A stretch of 64,000 nucleotides of DNA from Arcanobacterium sp. S3PF19 (GTDB lineage: Bacteria; Actinomycetota; Actinomycetes; Actinomycetales; Actinomycetaceae): positions 181,432 to 245,431 of the forward strand of contig NZ_JRMX01000013.1 in NCBI RefSeq assembly GCF_000758825.1, written 5' to 3'. Of the stretch, positions 1-7,711 are shown in pieces. The position numbers were made by a program, and so were the translations under genes. Each line of letters begins with the position of its first letter. Within the stretch, counting starts at the first letter, position 1. A model generated the notes under the pieces. The model was not told the DNA's origin. It did not search any database and saw nothing but the letters and a program-made list of their open reading frames with translations.

Positions 1-1
1 T

Positions 2-817
2 TCGGGTGTGATGGTTACCGGTGATCGCGTAATCGATGGAAAGAAATATCATTTTGCGTCTTCCGGTGCGTGGATCGTATATGAGGTTTCGCCATGGTTT
101 CTTCAGCCAACGTCGTCAATTACCCCTCTGGGCCGGGCCACGAACACACTTACTCCGGGAATGAACGGCACGAAGGTTTTGATTGTGCAAAAACGTCTGG
201 GAATTTGGAATCCCCGGAAGATAGCAACCGCAGATGCCGCTTTTCTCCGGGCAGTGAGAAATTTTCAGAGCCGTGTGGGTCTGCCCGCGACGGGTATTGT
301 GGACGAACGCACATGGAATGCTCTGGGTACCGGTTACAGTTGGTACGCGGATCAGTATCAGGCGACTCCGGTTTCTCTTGAGGCAACGCGGGAGGAACGA
401 ATTGAGGCAATGGTCGGTTATGCTTACGCCCAGCTCGGTTCGTCCTATACTTGGGGTGGCGCGGGCCCCTACAGTCTCGGTTTTGACTGCTCCGGTTTGG
501 CACTGCAGGCGATTTACGCGGGAGGAATGGATCCGCAGCCGATTAACGTGATAAAACATGCATGGCCGACTTACCGCACGTCGCAGGAGCTGTTCCGTTA
601 CCCATACTTTATGCATGTTCCCATTTCCCGGCGGCAGCGCGGGGATCTGATTTTCTACACGGACAACTCGGGTACAATCACCCATGTGGCGATTTATATC
701 GGCGGCGATCTGGTGATCCATACCGATTGGATGGGCCGTCCGGCGCGTATTGACACTTACACCACAAGCTACGGGTGGGGGCGCACGGTGAAAACCGTTG
801 TGCGTCCCTTCCCGTGA
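2..817 (+). CDS. NlpC/P60 peptidoglycan hydrolase, 5' truncated by the window
   Basis: Secreted cell-wall hydrolase of the NlpC/P60 cysteine peptidase family, which cuts stem-peptide bonds of peptidoglycan. The reading frame is open to the left edge, so the N-terminus is missing; the ATG/GTG codons near base 8 are internal. Visible order: part of a cell-wall/choline-binding type repeat (MVTG...IDGKKYHF...GAW), a PG_binding_1 helical domain (NGTKVLIVQKRLG ... FQSRVGLPATGIVDERTW), then NlpC/P60. The catalytic Cys is in FDCSG (codon at 488), the His in THVAIYIGG (codon at 683), and a third polar residue is probably the His of VIHTD. The stop overlaps the upstream part of the next lipoprotein ORF, so the two may be co-transcribed. 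The domain calls are firm; the exact bond cleaved is not known. Confidence 0.9.
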   Translation, partial: SGVMVTGDRVIDGKKYHFASSGAWIVYEVSPWFLQPTSSITPLGRATNTLTPGMNGTKVLIVQKRLGIWNPRKIATADAAFLRAVRNFQSRVGLPATGIVDERTWNALGTGYSWYADQYQATPVSLEATREERIEAMVGYAYAQLGSSYTWGGAGPYSLGFDCSGLALQAIYAGGMDPQPINVIKHAWPTYRTSQELFRYPYFMHVPISRRQRGDLIFYTDNSGTITHVAIYIGGDLVIHTDWMGRPARIDTYTTSYGWGRTVKTVVRPFP

Positions 818-824
818 GACGGTG

Positions 825-1448
825 ATGCAGATGGGAAAAGAATATTCTTTGCGGCGTATGGGAAAAATAAGAGCTGCGCTGTGCGTTGCGCTCATAGTCT
901 CTTTAACCGGGATCGGTGCCTGCGCCGGAAACACTGCGGACAGGGAAAAACAGGGTGGGGAAACTTCTGTGAGCCGGGAACCGAACGTGAAACGGAAAGC
1001 GAAAGATCCTTTCCTTGTGATGCCCGAAAAGCATGCGCCGAATAAGGCATGCGCAAAAATAGACGCAATGCTTTCCGATTTTGTCTCCGGCAGTGCCATC
1101 GGGAAAGAATACCGTGCATTCATTGAAAAAGGAACGGATACGCGTGAGATTTGGTCCAAGGCAGCCCGGGAATTTCTCCGTCAGTACGGTGAGAAGCTGA
1201 AACATATTGCCGAAGCGGATAAAAATGGCGCTTCTGCCCTGCACGCGCTGCGGGTATATACGGAAATAGACGAAAAAATAATCAGCGGGAAACTGCCGGA
1301 ATTCGAAGATGGGGCCAAAGCGGAGGAAGATATCAAACAGGGACGTGAGCCGCAGCAGAATCCGCAGTATGTAAAGGCTGTTGCGGATCAGGACTCGGCC
1401 CGTGCGACTCTGACGCGATGTCTGCCCCATTGGCCGGTAGTGTTTTAG
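825..1448 (+). CDS. Putative secreted lipoprotein of unknown function
   Basis: I do not recognise the family. From the ATG at 825 it is 207 residues: a charged N-terminus, a hydrophobic stretch (IRAALCVALIVSLTG) and a lipobox-like IGAC with Cys33, then a Lys/Glu-rich helical domain ending FQ-less at PHWPVVF. That pattern predicts export and lipid anchoring on the outer face of the membrane. TTG 798, GTG 822, ATG 831 and ATG 858 are alternative starts, and none has a strong ribosome binding site. It lies 7 bases after the stop of the peptidoglycan hydrolase and on the same strand, so a cell-wall-associated role is plausible but is inference only. Confidence 0.6.
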   Translation: MQMGKEYSLRRMGKIRAALCVALIVSLTGIGACAGNTADREKQGGETSVSREPNVKRKAKDPFLVMPEKHAPNKACAKIDAMLSDFVSGSAIGKEYRAFIEKGTDTREIWSKAAREFLRQYGEKLKHIAEADKNGASALHALRVYTEIDEKIISGKLPEFEDGAKAEEDIKQGREPQQNPQYVKAVADQDSARATLTRCLPHWPVVF

Positions 1449-1510
1449 TTTCAGCCCGCGCCGCGTTGCCGCACGGCAGGTACGGAACTGCCGGCGGAGA
1501 ATAATGGCGC

Positions 1511-1581
1511 GCGGACATTTCGGGCAACGGTTTGGCCGGATGCTGCCGTATATGCATACATCGGTCCGTTTCGTTGCCCGA
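1511..1581. repeat. Hairpin-forming intergenic repeat, copy 1
   Basis: Lies between two convergent genes. A 10-bp perfect inverted repeat (TCGGGCAACG at 1520-1529, complement at 1572-1581) encloses a partly self-complementary interior with a GTAT/ATAC core. The leftmost 17 bases (1511-1527) are identical to 34455-34471, the left end of a second hairpin between rplL and rpoB. It may act as a bidirectional terminator between the convergent genes or be a small mobile hairpin element; the sequence does not decide. Confidence 0.55.
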
Positions 1582-1598
1582 TTTGCACGCTTCGGCGT

Positions 1599-2393
1599 TT
1601 ACAGAAGGATCTGTGCGTTTTCCTCGGCGGCAATACGCGCGACTTGCGCTTCGCCGCAGTCGGCGAAAACCGCCCGCTGCCCGGCAGAGACGGTTCGCAG
1701 AAAAAATCCAAGGCAGAAAGGCAAAGATGTGCGCCGGTGCAGGCGCGCCGCGGATACCAGAAGCGTGCCGTGCGCCTCATTCGCCTCATTTTCCGACGGC
1801 AGGTCATATCCGCCCCGGGCAGCTGCCGTGAAAGACTCTTCTGCCGGGGAAAGATCTTCGGGTTCCCGGGTAAGCAGATCGGGCTGCGCGGGAACTTCGG
1901 CGCCCGCGTCAATAATTTCCCCGACTCCCGGAAGTGGTCCGAGCAGGTCCGCATTCCATGCCGGTTCCAGACTTTCCGTGTTCAGCGCCAGCAGTACGGC
2001 AGGCAGATTCAGGTCGTAGAGTTCTTCCAGGTGCGCCACACTGCCGCTGATGATCACGGTGTCTTCGGTGGGGTTTACCGCCTGTTCGTCGGTCAGGTCC
2101 AAAAAATCCTCTTCGCAGCCAAGAAAACGCAGTTTGGCACCGCAGGAAAAAGCGGCCGCACTCCAGAGCAGCGACTTCCAGTGCAGAGGAAGATCCATGA
2201 TTACTTCCCCGCCTTTTTCGAGACTTATTTCGTCGCGCAGAAAATTAACGGTTTTTGCCAGGTGGTTCATGCACACTTTCCCCGACAGCTCAATGCGTTC
2301 ACGTTCTCCGTACCACGTCAGGGCCGGAGAGGTGCCAAGAGCCCGGAGTCTGTCAAATACTAATCTGGGTTGCGGAATTTTCGTCATACACAA
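1599..2393 (-). CDS. TIGR03089 family protein
   Basis: 264-residue protein matching the actinobacterial TIGR03089 family, which looks like the N-terminal part of an AMP-binding (acyl/aminoacyl adenylate-forming) enzyme without the catalytic C-terminal half. Supporting pattern: TWYGERERIELSGKV, then LAKTVNFLRDE, DLPLHWKSLLWSAAAF and CGAKLRFL, as in the family. Function is unknown. ATG at 2393 is used; an ATG two codons later is equally possible. The N-terminus points at the whiB promoter region (divergent, 82-base gap). In Mycobacterium tuberculosis, from memory, a member (Rv3268) sits a few genes from whiB2, so the neighbourhood is conserved. The C-terminal third is Ala/Glu-rich and less conserved. 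Confidence 0.8.
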   Translation of the reverse strand: MCMTKIPQPRLVFDRLRALGTSPALTWYGERERIELSGKVCMNHLAKTVNFLRDEISLEKGGEVIMDLPLHWKSLLWSAAAFSCGAKLRFLGCEEDFLDLTDEQAVNPTEDTVIISGSVAHLEELYDLNLPAVLLALNTESLEPAWNADLLGPLPGVGEIIDAGAEVPAQPDLLTREPEDLSPAEESFTAAARGGYDLPSENEANEAHGTLLVSAARLHRRTSLPFCLGFFLRTVSAGQRAVFADCGEAQVARIAAEENAQILL

Positions 2394-2412
2394 CTCAATT
2401 TACTCCATCGCC

Positions 2413-2446
2413 TTGACTTTTTGGGTATTACACACGTGTAATTTAT
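2413..2446 (+). promoter_or_regulatory. whiB2 promoter with overlapping inverted repeat
   Basis: TTGACT at 2413-2418 is a good -35. The -10 is TGTAAT at 2437-2442 (18-base spacer) or the overlapping TTTATG. A 7-bp perfect inverted repeat with a 2-base spacer, ATTACAC-AC-GTGTAAT (2427-2442), covers the -10, the usual place for a repressor operator. The whiB start lies 30-35 bases downstream. Confidence 0.55.
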
Positions 2447-2475
2447 GTAGCAAATATTTTTGGAAGAGGTGTATT

Positions 2476-2883
2476 ATGCGGCAAGAGGTTTCCGACCTGC
2501 CGGTGTCGGCGGGCATGGGCAGAATCGCTGCCGTTCCCTCACCTTCTTCCGCAGATCCGCAGGCACCTTCCCAATCTGACCGGACGGCCCGGTCTCTGAT
2601 GGAAGGGATATTCAATCTGGGATACGGCACTTCGGCACCCGAAGATCTGTCCTGGATGGAAGACGCGCTGTGCGCACAGACAGATCCCGATATTTTTTAT
2701 CCCGAAAAGGGCGGATCAACCGCGCCTGCCACTTCTATCTGCCGGGGCTGCGGCGTGCGTGCGCAGTGTTTGGAATATGCGATCCGCAACGATATTCGTC
2801 ACGGCATTTGGGGCGGCACTTCCGACAACGACCGAAAGCGGATTTCGCGCGAGCGTAAGTTTGCCAGGGGCGGACGGGGTTAA
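2476..2883 (+). CDS. whiB2: WhiB-family iron-sulfur transcriptional regulator (WhiB2/WhmD type)
   Basis: 135-residue Wbl protein. Wbl proteins bind a [4Fe-4S] cluster through four Cys and partner with the housekeeping sigma factor; WhiB2/WhmD is linked to septation and division. The cluster ligands are visible: Cys66 (ALCAQTDPDIFYPEKGG), Cys89 and Cys92 (ICRGC) and Cys98 (AQCLEYA), followed by the turn HGIWGGTSDNDR and a basic tail RKRISRERK. The ATG at 2476 has an AGAGG-type ribosome binding site; the open frame running upstream to 2050 crosses the divergent gene and is not used. The order whiB - ... - metallopeptidase-family (opposite strand) - DUF3499 matches the whiB2 locus of mycobacteria, which is why WhiB2 is preferred over other Wbl paralogues. 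Confidence 0.9.
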   Translation: MRQEVSDLPVSAGMGRIAAVPSPSSADPQAPSQSDRTARSLMEGIFNLGYGTSAPEDLSWMEDALCAQTDPDIFYPEKGGSTAPATSICRGCGVRAQCLEYAIRNDIRHGIWGGTSDNDRKRISRERKFARGGRG

Positions 2884-2912
2884 AATCCAAATTCGCAGGA
2901 AGGAGAGGTAGG

Positions 2913-5900
2913 TTGCGGATCCTTCATAATCGGGTTGCCGCGGTTGTGGCGGCAGTGAACGGCGATGCTTCCCGGCTTCCCGAAACTTTGCGCGCAGTGG
3001 CAAAGCAGACGCTCAGGCCGCAGAGAGTATTGGTTTTTTGCCCCGCGGATTCGAAAGTTTATGCCGATTTGTCCGCGCTCTGCGCCGAACTGGCCACAGC
3101 GGAAACGGAATTTGTGCTGTGCGGGGAGGATACGGAAAACGGAGCGGAGAATTCCGAAGCAGGAAAAAAAGATCCGAAATCGGCCGGCTTTGCCTCCGCA
3201 GTGGACGCACTTCTGCGAAAAGACGCACAGCTTGAACGGGAGCGGAACGAAAATGCCGGCGGAGAAACCGAAAACATCGGCCGGCAGGGCGAAAACATCG
3301 GCAGTCGGGCCGCATCCGGCGGGAAACACGGCGAAAACGCCAAAGGAAATGAAGACGGTTCCCTGCGCAGTGCCCGGGCAGGGTCCTGGTATTGGATTTT
3401 GCATCCCGATTCTGCTCCGATGTCTTCGGCGCTGGCTCTGCAGATGCGTCTGGGAGAACAGTCCGCACGCATAGGGATTGTCGGCGCCAAGCAGATTTCC
3501 TGGGATCCTAACCCCGACGGATCATATAATCTTCTGGAAGCGGGAATTTGTGCCACGCGTTTTGCCCGGCGCGTTCCCGAAGTTGCCGACGGCGAACGCG
3601 ACCAGGGGCAGTACAATATGCGAACCGACGTGCTGGCGGTAGGAACGGCGGGAATGCTGATTCGTGCGGAAGTTTATTCTCTGCTGGGCGGATTCGACAA
3701 AAACCTGTCTGCCTTCGGCGCCGGCCTGGAGTATTCGCGCCGGGCGCGCAAAGCGGGCTTCCGCGTAACGGTGGCTTCCCGGGCTCGGATAAGGCACTGC
3801 CGCCTTTCTCTTACGCATTCGCCGGCTTCTTTGCAGGCACGCCGTTTTGCCCGGATTTACAATGCTTTGCTTGCCGCCCCCGCGCCGCTGCTCTTCTTCC
3901 TGTGGCTTTGGTATTTGGCAGCGGGTATTTTCCGCTCTCTGCGCAGCCTCGTATTGCGCGATTTACGCGGTGCGTGTGCGCAAATCGGGACTGTGGCAAA
4001 AACGGCCGGCATTTGGGGTGCCGTTGCCGCTGCCCGCGCCCGCAATGCCAAAACGGCGGACCCGGGCAGGGGGGAAAATTCACTGCGCCTGTCGGAATCC
4101 ACCCTCCGCGATGTTTGGAGAGCGCGGCATGAACTGCGCAGATCCCGCAAAGAAGCGGAAAAAATGCGTTTCCGTCCCGACCCGCTGACCGCCCTTGAAT
4201 TGGAGCGGAAAGCTTTGAAATCCCGGCGCGGACTGTTTGTGACGCTCGTTGTCTCCCTGTTGGTAACGGCCGCGCTTTTTATGCACTTTTTTGCCCGGGG
4301 AGTACTGGTGGGAGGTCCGCTGGCAGATGATTCGGCAACTGCCGGGGTCCTGTGGCACGACATTTTACAGCCGTGGGCTGCCCACGGAGACGGTCTGCCC
4401 GGCACATCCGACCCTCTTTGGCTGATGTATCTGCCGTTCCTCATTCCCGGAATTCCTTTCCGTCTTACTCTGGGGGCATTGCTTACGGCTACGCTGTATC
4501 TGTCCGTGGCTGTCGGTGCGGTATCGGCATATCTGGCAGCGGGCCGGTTTACCGGTTTTTGGGGACTGCGTTTTGCCGCCGCTCTTCTTTGGATCACTGC
4601 TCCCCCGTATCTTGCCGCGCTCGCAGAGGGCAGGGTGCCCGCCGTGATCGTGCACTGTCTGCTGCCTCTTTTGCTTGCGGCACTTTCCGGTGCGCTGCGC
4701 TCCCGTCCGGCAATGCCGGCGGCGTCCGCATTTCTGTTTGCCGTTTTGAGTGCCGCCGCGCCGATATTTCTTCTGTTTGCGGCAGTTTTGGCCGTGTCGT
4801 TTGTGTGCGCGAAACGCAGGCTGCGTTTTCTGTGGATGGTGCTTCCTTCGTTGGCCGTTCTTTTGCCGCAGCTGATAAAACTGAACCGGAAAACCGTGCT
4901 GCCGTATTTTTTCAGTACGCCGGGCAGGCCGTGGCCGACCGGGGCAACGCTGCGTGAAATCGCCACCGGGCTGCCGGAATTCGGCTTCGGGTTTTCCCTT
5001 CCGCAGTTTCTGCCGTTTCTGGCATTGGCCGTGCTTGCCGCGCAGGCGGTATTTGCCCTGTTCAGCGAGGTGCACGCTGTTGCGGTGCGTATGGCGTGGG
5101 CAGTGGGGATCCTCGGGTTTGTGTTGGCGCCCGCCGCCCGTATGGTAACGGTGGCCCGGGTCAGCTTTGACGGGGGAAATCTGAGGCAGGTTAGCGGATG
5201 GTACGGAATTTATCATTCGCTTTCCTGGCTGGCACTGGCTGTTGCCGTCACCTGTGCCCTGGATTCCCTTTTGCGGCGGATGCGGATCAAATCCTTTGGT
5301 CCGACGCATCTTCTCGGGCTGCTTCTGCTGCTTTCCGTGCCGGTTTCGGCAGCCGTTTTCGCACTGACGTGGGCACGCGGGAACATGCATTCCATGCAGA
5401 GTCTGCTGCAGGCAAAACCCGAGCGGGTGATTCCCGCAATTGCGGAGAATAATATGGCTTCTCCCGCGAAATCGCGCACACTGGTGCTTTATCCCACGTC
5501 GGCGGGGATCAGAACGGAAACATGGAGAAACGGGGGAGTGCAGATGCACGAACTGTCCGTTCCGGGAAATCTGCGGACGCTGTTTGGCGACGATCCGGCG
5601 GATACCGATCTGAAAGAAACGGTGGCCGCGGCGGCGGCAAGCTCTTCTTCCGCGGCGGAGGGGCTGGCGCGGCACGGAATTTCGGTGCTGCTTCTTCCGC
5701 CGGCGGAATCTTCGCCGCAGATACCGCAGAATGCCCCGGCGCGCGCGCATCTGATGGCTGCGCTTTCTGCGACGCCCGGGCTGACCTACGTCACCGAAAA
5801 CGAAACCGGTGCATTTTGGAGAGTTACGCCCGTTTCGCAGCGCTTCGTTGTTTCGCGTGCGTATCTGGCAGATTCTGCGGGGAAATACGTCTCCCCGCTG

Positions 5901-6212
5901 CCGTCGCGCGATTACCGGGTCGGCACGGAGGCGGATACGAAGAATGCGGAGCTGCTTTTGCTGGCAGAGCGTGCCGACAGCGGATGGAAAGCACAGTTTG
6001 CGGGGAAAACGCCGGAGCCGCTGAAACAGAAACCAAACGGATGGCAGCAGGGATGGAAGATCCCCTCCGGAAAGCGGGGAACGCTGCGGATAACGTATGT
6101 TTCGCCTCTGCACGACGGTTTACTCGCCCTGCAGATTCTGGCCGTGACGGCCGCGGCGCTCTTAATGCTTCCGCTATGCGTGCGGAAGAAGGGAAGCGAT
6201 GATGAAGATTAG
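2913..6212 (+). CDS. Glycosyltransferase family 2-like polytopic membrane protein
   Basis: 1099 residues, TTG start at 2913 with a strong AGGAAGGAGAGG ribosome binding site. Residues 1-310 resemble GT-A family 2 enzymes (VAAVVAAVNGDASRLPETLRAV ..., LHPDSAP around 164-170, LGGFDKNLSAFGAGLE around 260-273). Membrane segments appear near 320, near 437 and repeatedly at about 480-830; a large extracytoplasmic loop follows, and a last membrane helix lies near 1070-1090. A Glu/Asn/Gly-rich low-complexity insert occupies about 70-155. The acidic active-site positions look eroded (Pro before the DXD-like Asp166; Ala-Gly before Glu273). It overlaps the DUF5719 gene by 14 bases, so the two are coupled. 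Family members next to whiB2 are presumed to act in envelope polysaccharide assembly; donor and acceptor are unknown. Confidence 0.85.
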   Translation: MRILHNRVAAVVAAVNGDASRLPETLRAVAKQTLRPQRVLVFCPADSKVYADLSALCAELATAETEFVLCGEDTENGAENSEAGKKDPKSAGFASAVDALLRKDAQLERERNENAGGETENIGRQGENIGSRAASGGKHGENAKGNEDGSLRSARAGSWYWILHPDSAPMSSALALQMRLGEQSARIGIVGAKQISWDPNPDGSYNLLEAGICATRFARRVPEVADGERDQGQYNMRTDVLAVGTAGMLIRAEVYSLLGGFDKNLSAFGAGLEYSRRARKAGFRVTVASRARIRHCRLSLTHSPASLQARRFARIYNALLAAPAPLLFFLWLWYLAAGIFRSLRSLVLRDLRGACAQIGTVAKTAGIWGAVAAARARNAKTADPGRGENSLRLSESTLRDVWRARHELRRSRKEAEKMRFRPDPLTALELERKALKSRRGLFVTLVVSLLVTAALFMHFFARGVLVGGPLADDSATAGVLWHDILQPWAAHGDGLPGTSDPLWLMYLPFLIPGIPFRLTLGALLTATLYLSVAVGAVSAYLAAGRFTGFWGLRFAAALLWITAPPYLAALAEGRVPAVIVHCLLPLLLAALSGALRSRPAMPAASAFLFAVLSAAAPIFLLFAAVLAVSFVCAKRRLRFLWMVLPSLAVLLPQLIKLNRKTVLPYFFSTPGRPWPTGATLREIATGLPEFGFGFSLPQFLPFLALAVLAAQAVFALFSEVHAVAVRMAWAVGILGFVLAPAARMVTVARVSFDGGNLRQVSGWYGIYHSLSWLALAVAVTCALDSLLRRMRIKSFGPTHLLGLLLLLSVPVSAAVFALTWARGNMHSMQSLLQAKPERVIPAIAENNMASPAKSRTLVLYPTSAGIRTETWRNGGVQMHELSVPGNLRTLFGDDPADTDLKETVAAAAASSSSAAEGLARHGISVLLLPPAESSPQIPQNAPARAHLMAALSATPGLTYVTENETGAFWRVTPVSQRFVVSRAYLADSAGKYVSPLPSRDYRVGTEADTKNAELLLLAERADSGWKAQFAGKTPEPLKQKPNGWQQGWKIPSGKRGTLRITYVSPLHDGLLALQILAVTAAALLMLPLCVRKKGSDDED

Positions 6213-7710
6213 TTACGGTATCTCTGCCCTCGCCCTGCCGGCACTGGCTGTGGCGGTGGGCGTCGGAGCGAATTTTCTTCCCGATTCCGCACAGCCCAAA
6301 TTAAAGGTGGCAGCGGTGACGGCGGACGGACGTGCATACCTGGGCTGTATGGGGGGCGCGGAATCTGCGGTGCAGCAGCCGGCGGAAGTATTGGGCGAAG
6401 CGAACCGGGTTTCCGGCGGAGCGGGTGTGTTTCTGCACGGCGGCGCGGTGCACGGCGGACTTTGGATGCCTCTCTCGGGCGCACATGACGCACGGGCCGT
6501 AACCGATCCTGTGCCTGCGGACAATTTTGTTTCTTCCTCTGCCCTTTCGCAGCCGCAGTTACTGGGAATTCTGCGTCTTGACCGCCGCGGTTCGGCTGAC
6601 ATGGCCGCGGCCGGGTATTCGGCACACCGCGCGGTGGGAGGGGATCTGCGCGGAATCGCCAACAGCACGTGCTCCTGGCAGACGGATTCCGCGTGGTTCG
6701 TTGCCTCGGAAACCAAGGTCGGCACGGCAAACCGGCTGGTGGTGATAAATCCGGCGGCCAATCCGATTACGGTGCGTCTGAATGCCTACGGGTCCGCAGG
6801 GAAGCTCAGTCTGGGGTCTGCGCAGGATATCACCGTTCCCGCCGGCGGTATGAAGAAAATCATGCTGGACGGTCTTATCCCGGAAGATGGGCGGATTGCT
6901 TTCGAAGTTACGTCGCAGACCGGTTTTTTCACTGCGCAGCTGCAGACTCTCCGGCTGGACGGCGTAACTGCCCGGGGAGTGGATTTTGTCAAACCCTCTG
7001 TCGCGGGGACCGATATTTATCTGCCGGGACTGTTTTTGCCCGCCGCCGAGGAAAAGCATACGGATCTGCCCGGACTGCCCGCGGAAAAAGAGGACGGTTC
7101 TTCGCGCCCGGCAGATTCCCGCTATCGGGCGGTTTTGCGAATTGTGAACCCGGGCGGCAAAAAACAGACCGTGAGGGTATCTGTTCTTTCCGGGCAGGGA
7201 ATGCATCCGCTGCCCGGCAGCCCGCAAACGGAAATAGCGGCGAAAAGCGTGCTTGATCTGAGCCTGAAAGATCTGCAGGCCGGAGACTACGCTCTGCGCA
7301 TCGAGTCGCAGACTCCGATTTCGGCGGGTGTGGAACTGGCGGCCGATTCGGCAGATGCGGGAACGGATATAGCCAGAATTTCCGCTGTGCAGCCGGTCAG
7401 AAAGGGAATGGCCGGTTTTGGTGTGGGAAGTGCCCGGCTGATAGTTTCTGCCGCCGAACCGGCGCGGGTGAAATGGACGGCTTTCTCCGCATCCGGGGAA
7501 AAACTGAAAACCGGAACTCTGGAAGCAGACTCCGGCGCGGGAGCAGATCTGCCGCAGGGCAGTGCCTATGTCCGGGTTGACTCGGAAACGGAGGTGTATG
7601 CCGGTGTTGCGCTGCGCGATGATTTGGGCAACGGCCCGGGAGTTGACTGGGTGCCCGTGATTCCCGGGGTGGGAGAAAACGGGAAGATCAGGATCAGCAC
7701 CGTAAACTGA
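6199..7710 (+). CDS. DUF5719 family secreted/membrane-anchored protein
   Basis: 503 residues. An N-terminal hydrophobic helix (ISALALPALAVAVGVGANF) anchors or exports a long beta-rich domain with family features: SCSW-like segment (NSTCSWQTDSAWFVASET), LVVINPAANPITVRLNAYG and AVLRIVNPGGKKQTVRVSVL, a repeated Ig-like pattern. ATG 6199 is followed directly by ATG 6202; GAAGGGAAG lies upstream. The start overlaps the end of the glycosyltransferase-like gene, and this pairing is a recurring actinobacterial arrangement, so the two products probably work together at the membrane. Function is unknown. It ends one base before the convergent metallopeptidase-family gene, leaving no room for a terminator. 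Confidence 0.85.
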   Translation: MMKISYGISALALPALAVAVGVGANFLPDSAQPKLKVAAVTADGRAYLGCMGGAESAVQQPAEVLGEANRVSGGAGVFLHGGAVHGGLWMPLSGAHDARAVTDPVPADNFVSSSALSQPQLLGILRLDRRGSADMAAAGYSAHRAVGGDLRGIANSTCSWQTDSAWFVASETKVGTANRLVVINPAANPITVRLNAYGSAGKLSLGSAQDITVPAGGMKKIMLDGLIPEDGRIAFEVTSQTGFFTAQLQTLRLDGVTARGVDFVKPSVAGTDIYLPGLFLPAAEEKHTDLPGLPAEKEDGSSRPADSRYRAVLRIVNPGGKKQTVRVSVLSGQGMHPLPGSPQTEIAAKSVLDLSLKDLQAGDYALRIESQTPISAGVELAADSADAGTDIARISAVQPVRKGMAGFGVGSARLIVSAAEPARVKWTAFSASGEKLKTGTLEADSGAGADLPQGSAYVRVDSETEVYAGVALRDDLGNGPGVDWVPVIPGVGENGKIRISTVN

Positions 7711-7711
7711 T

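Noticed and set aside
1504-2363. Plus-strand frames opposite the TIGR03089 gene
   Set aside because: Arg/Ser/Cys-rich products typical of antisense reading; the minus-strand protein has a recognisable family pattern.
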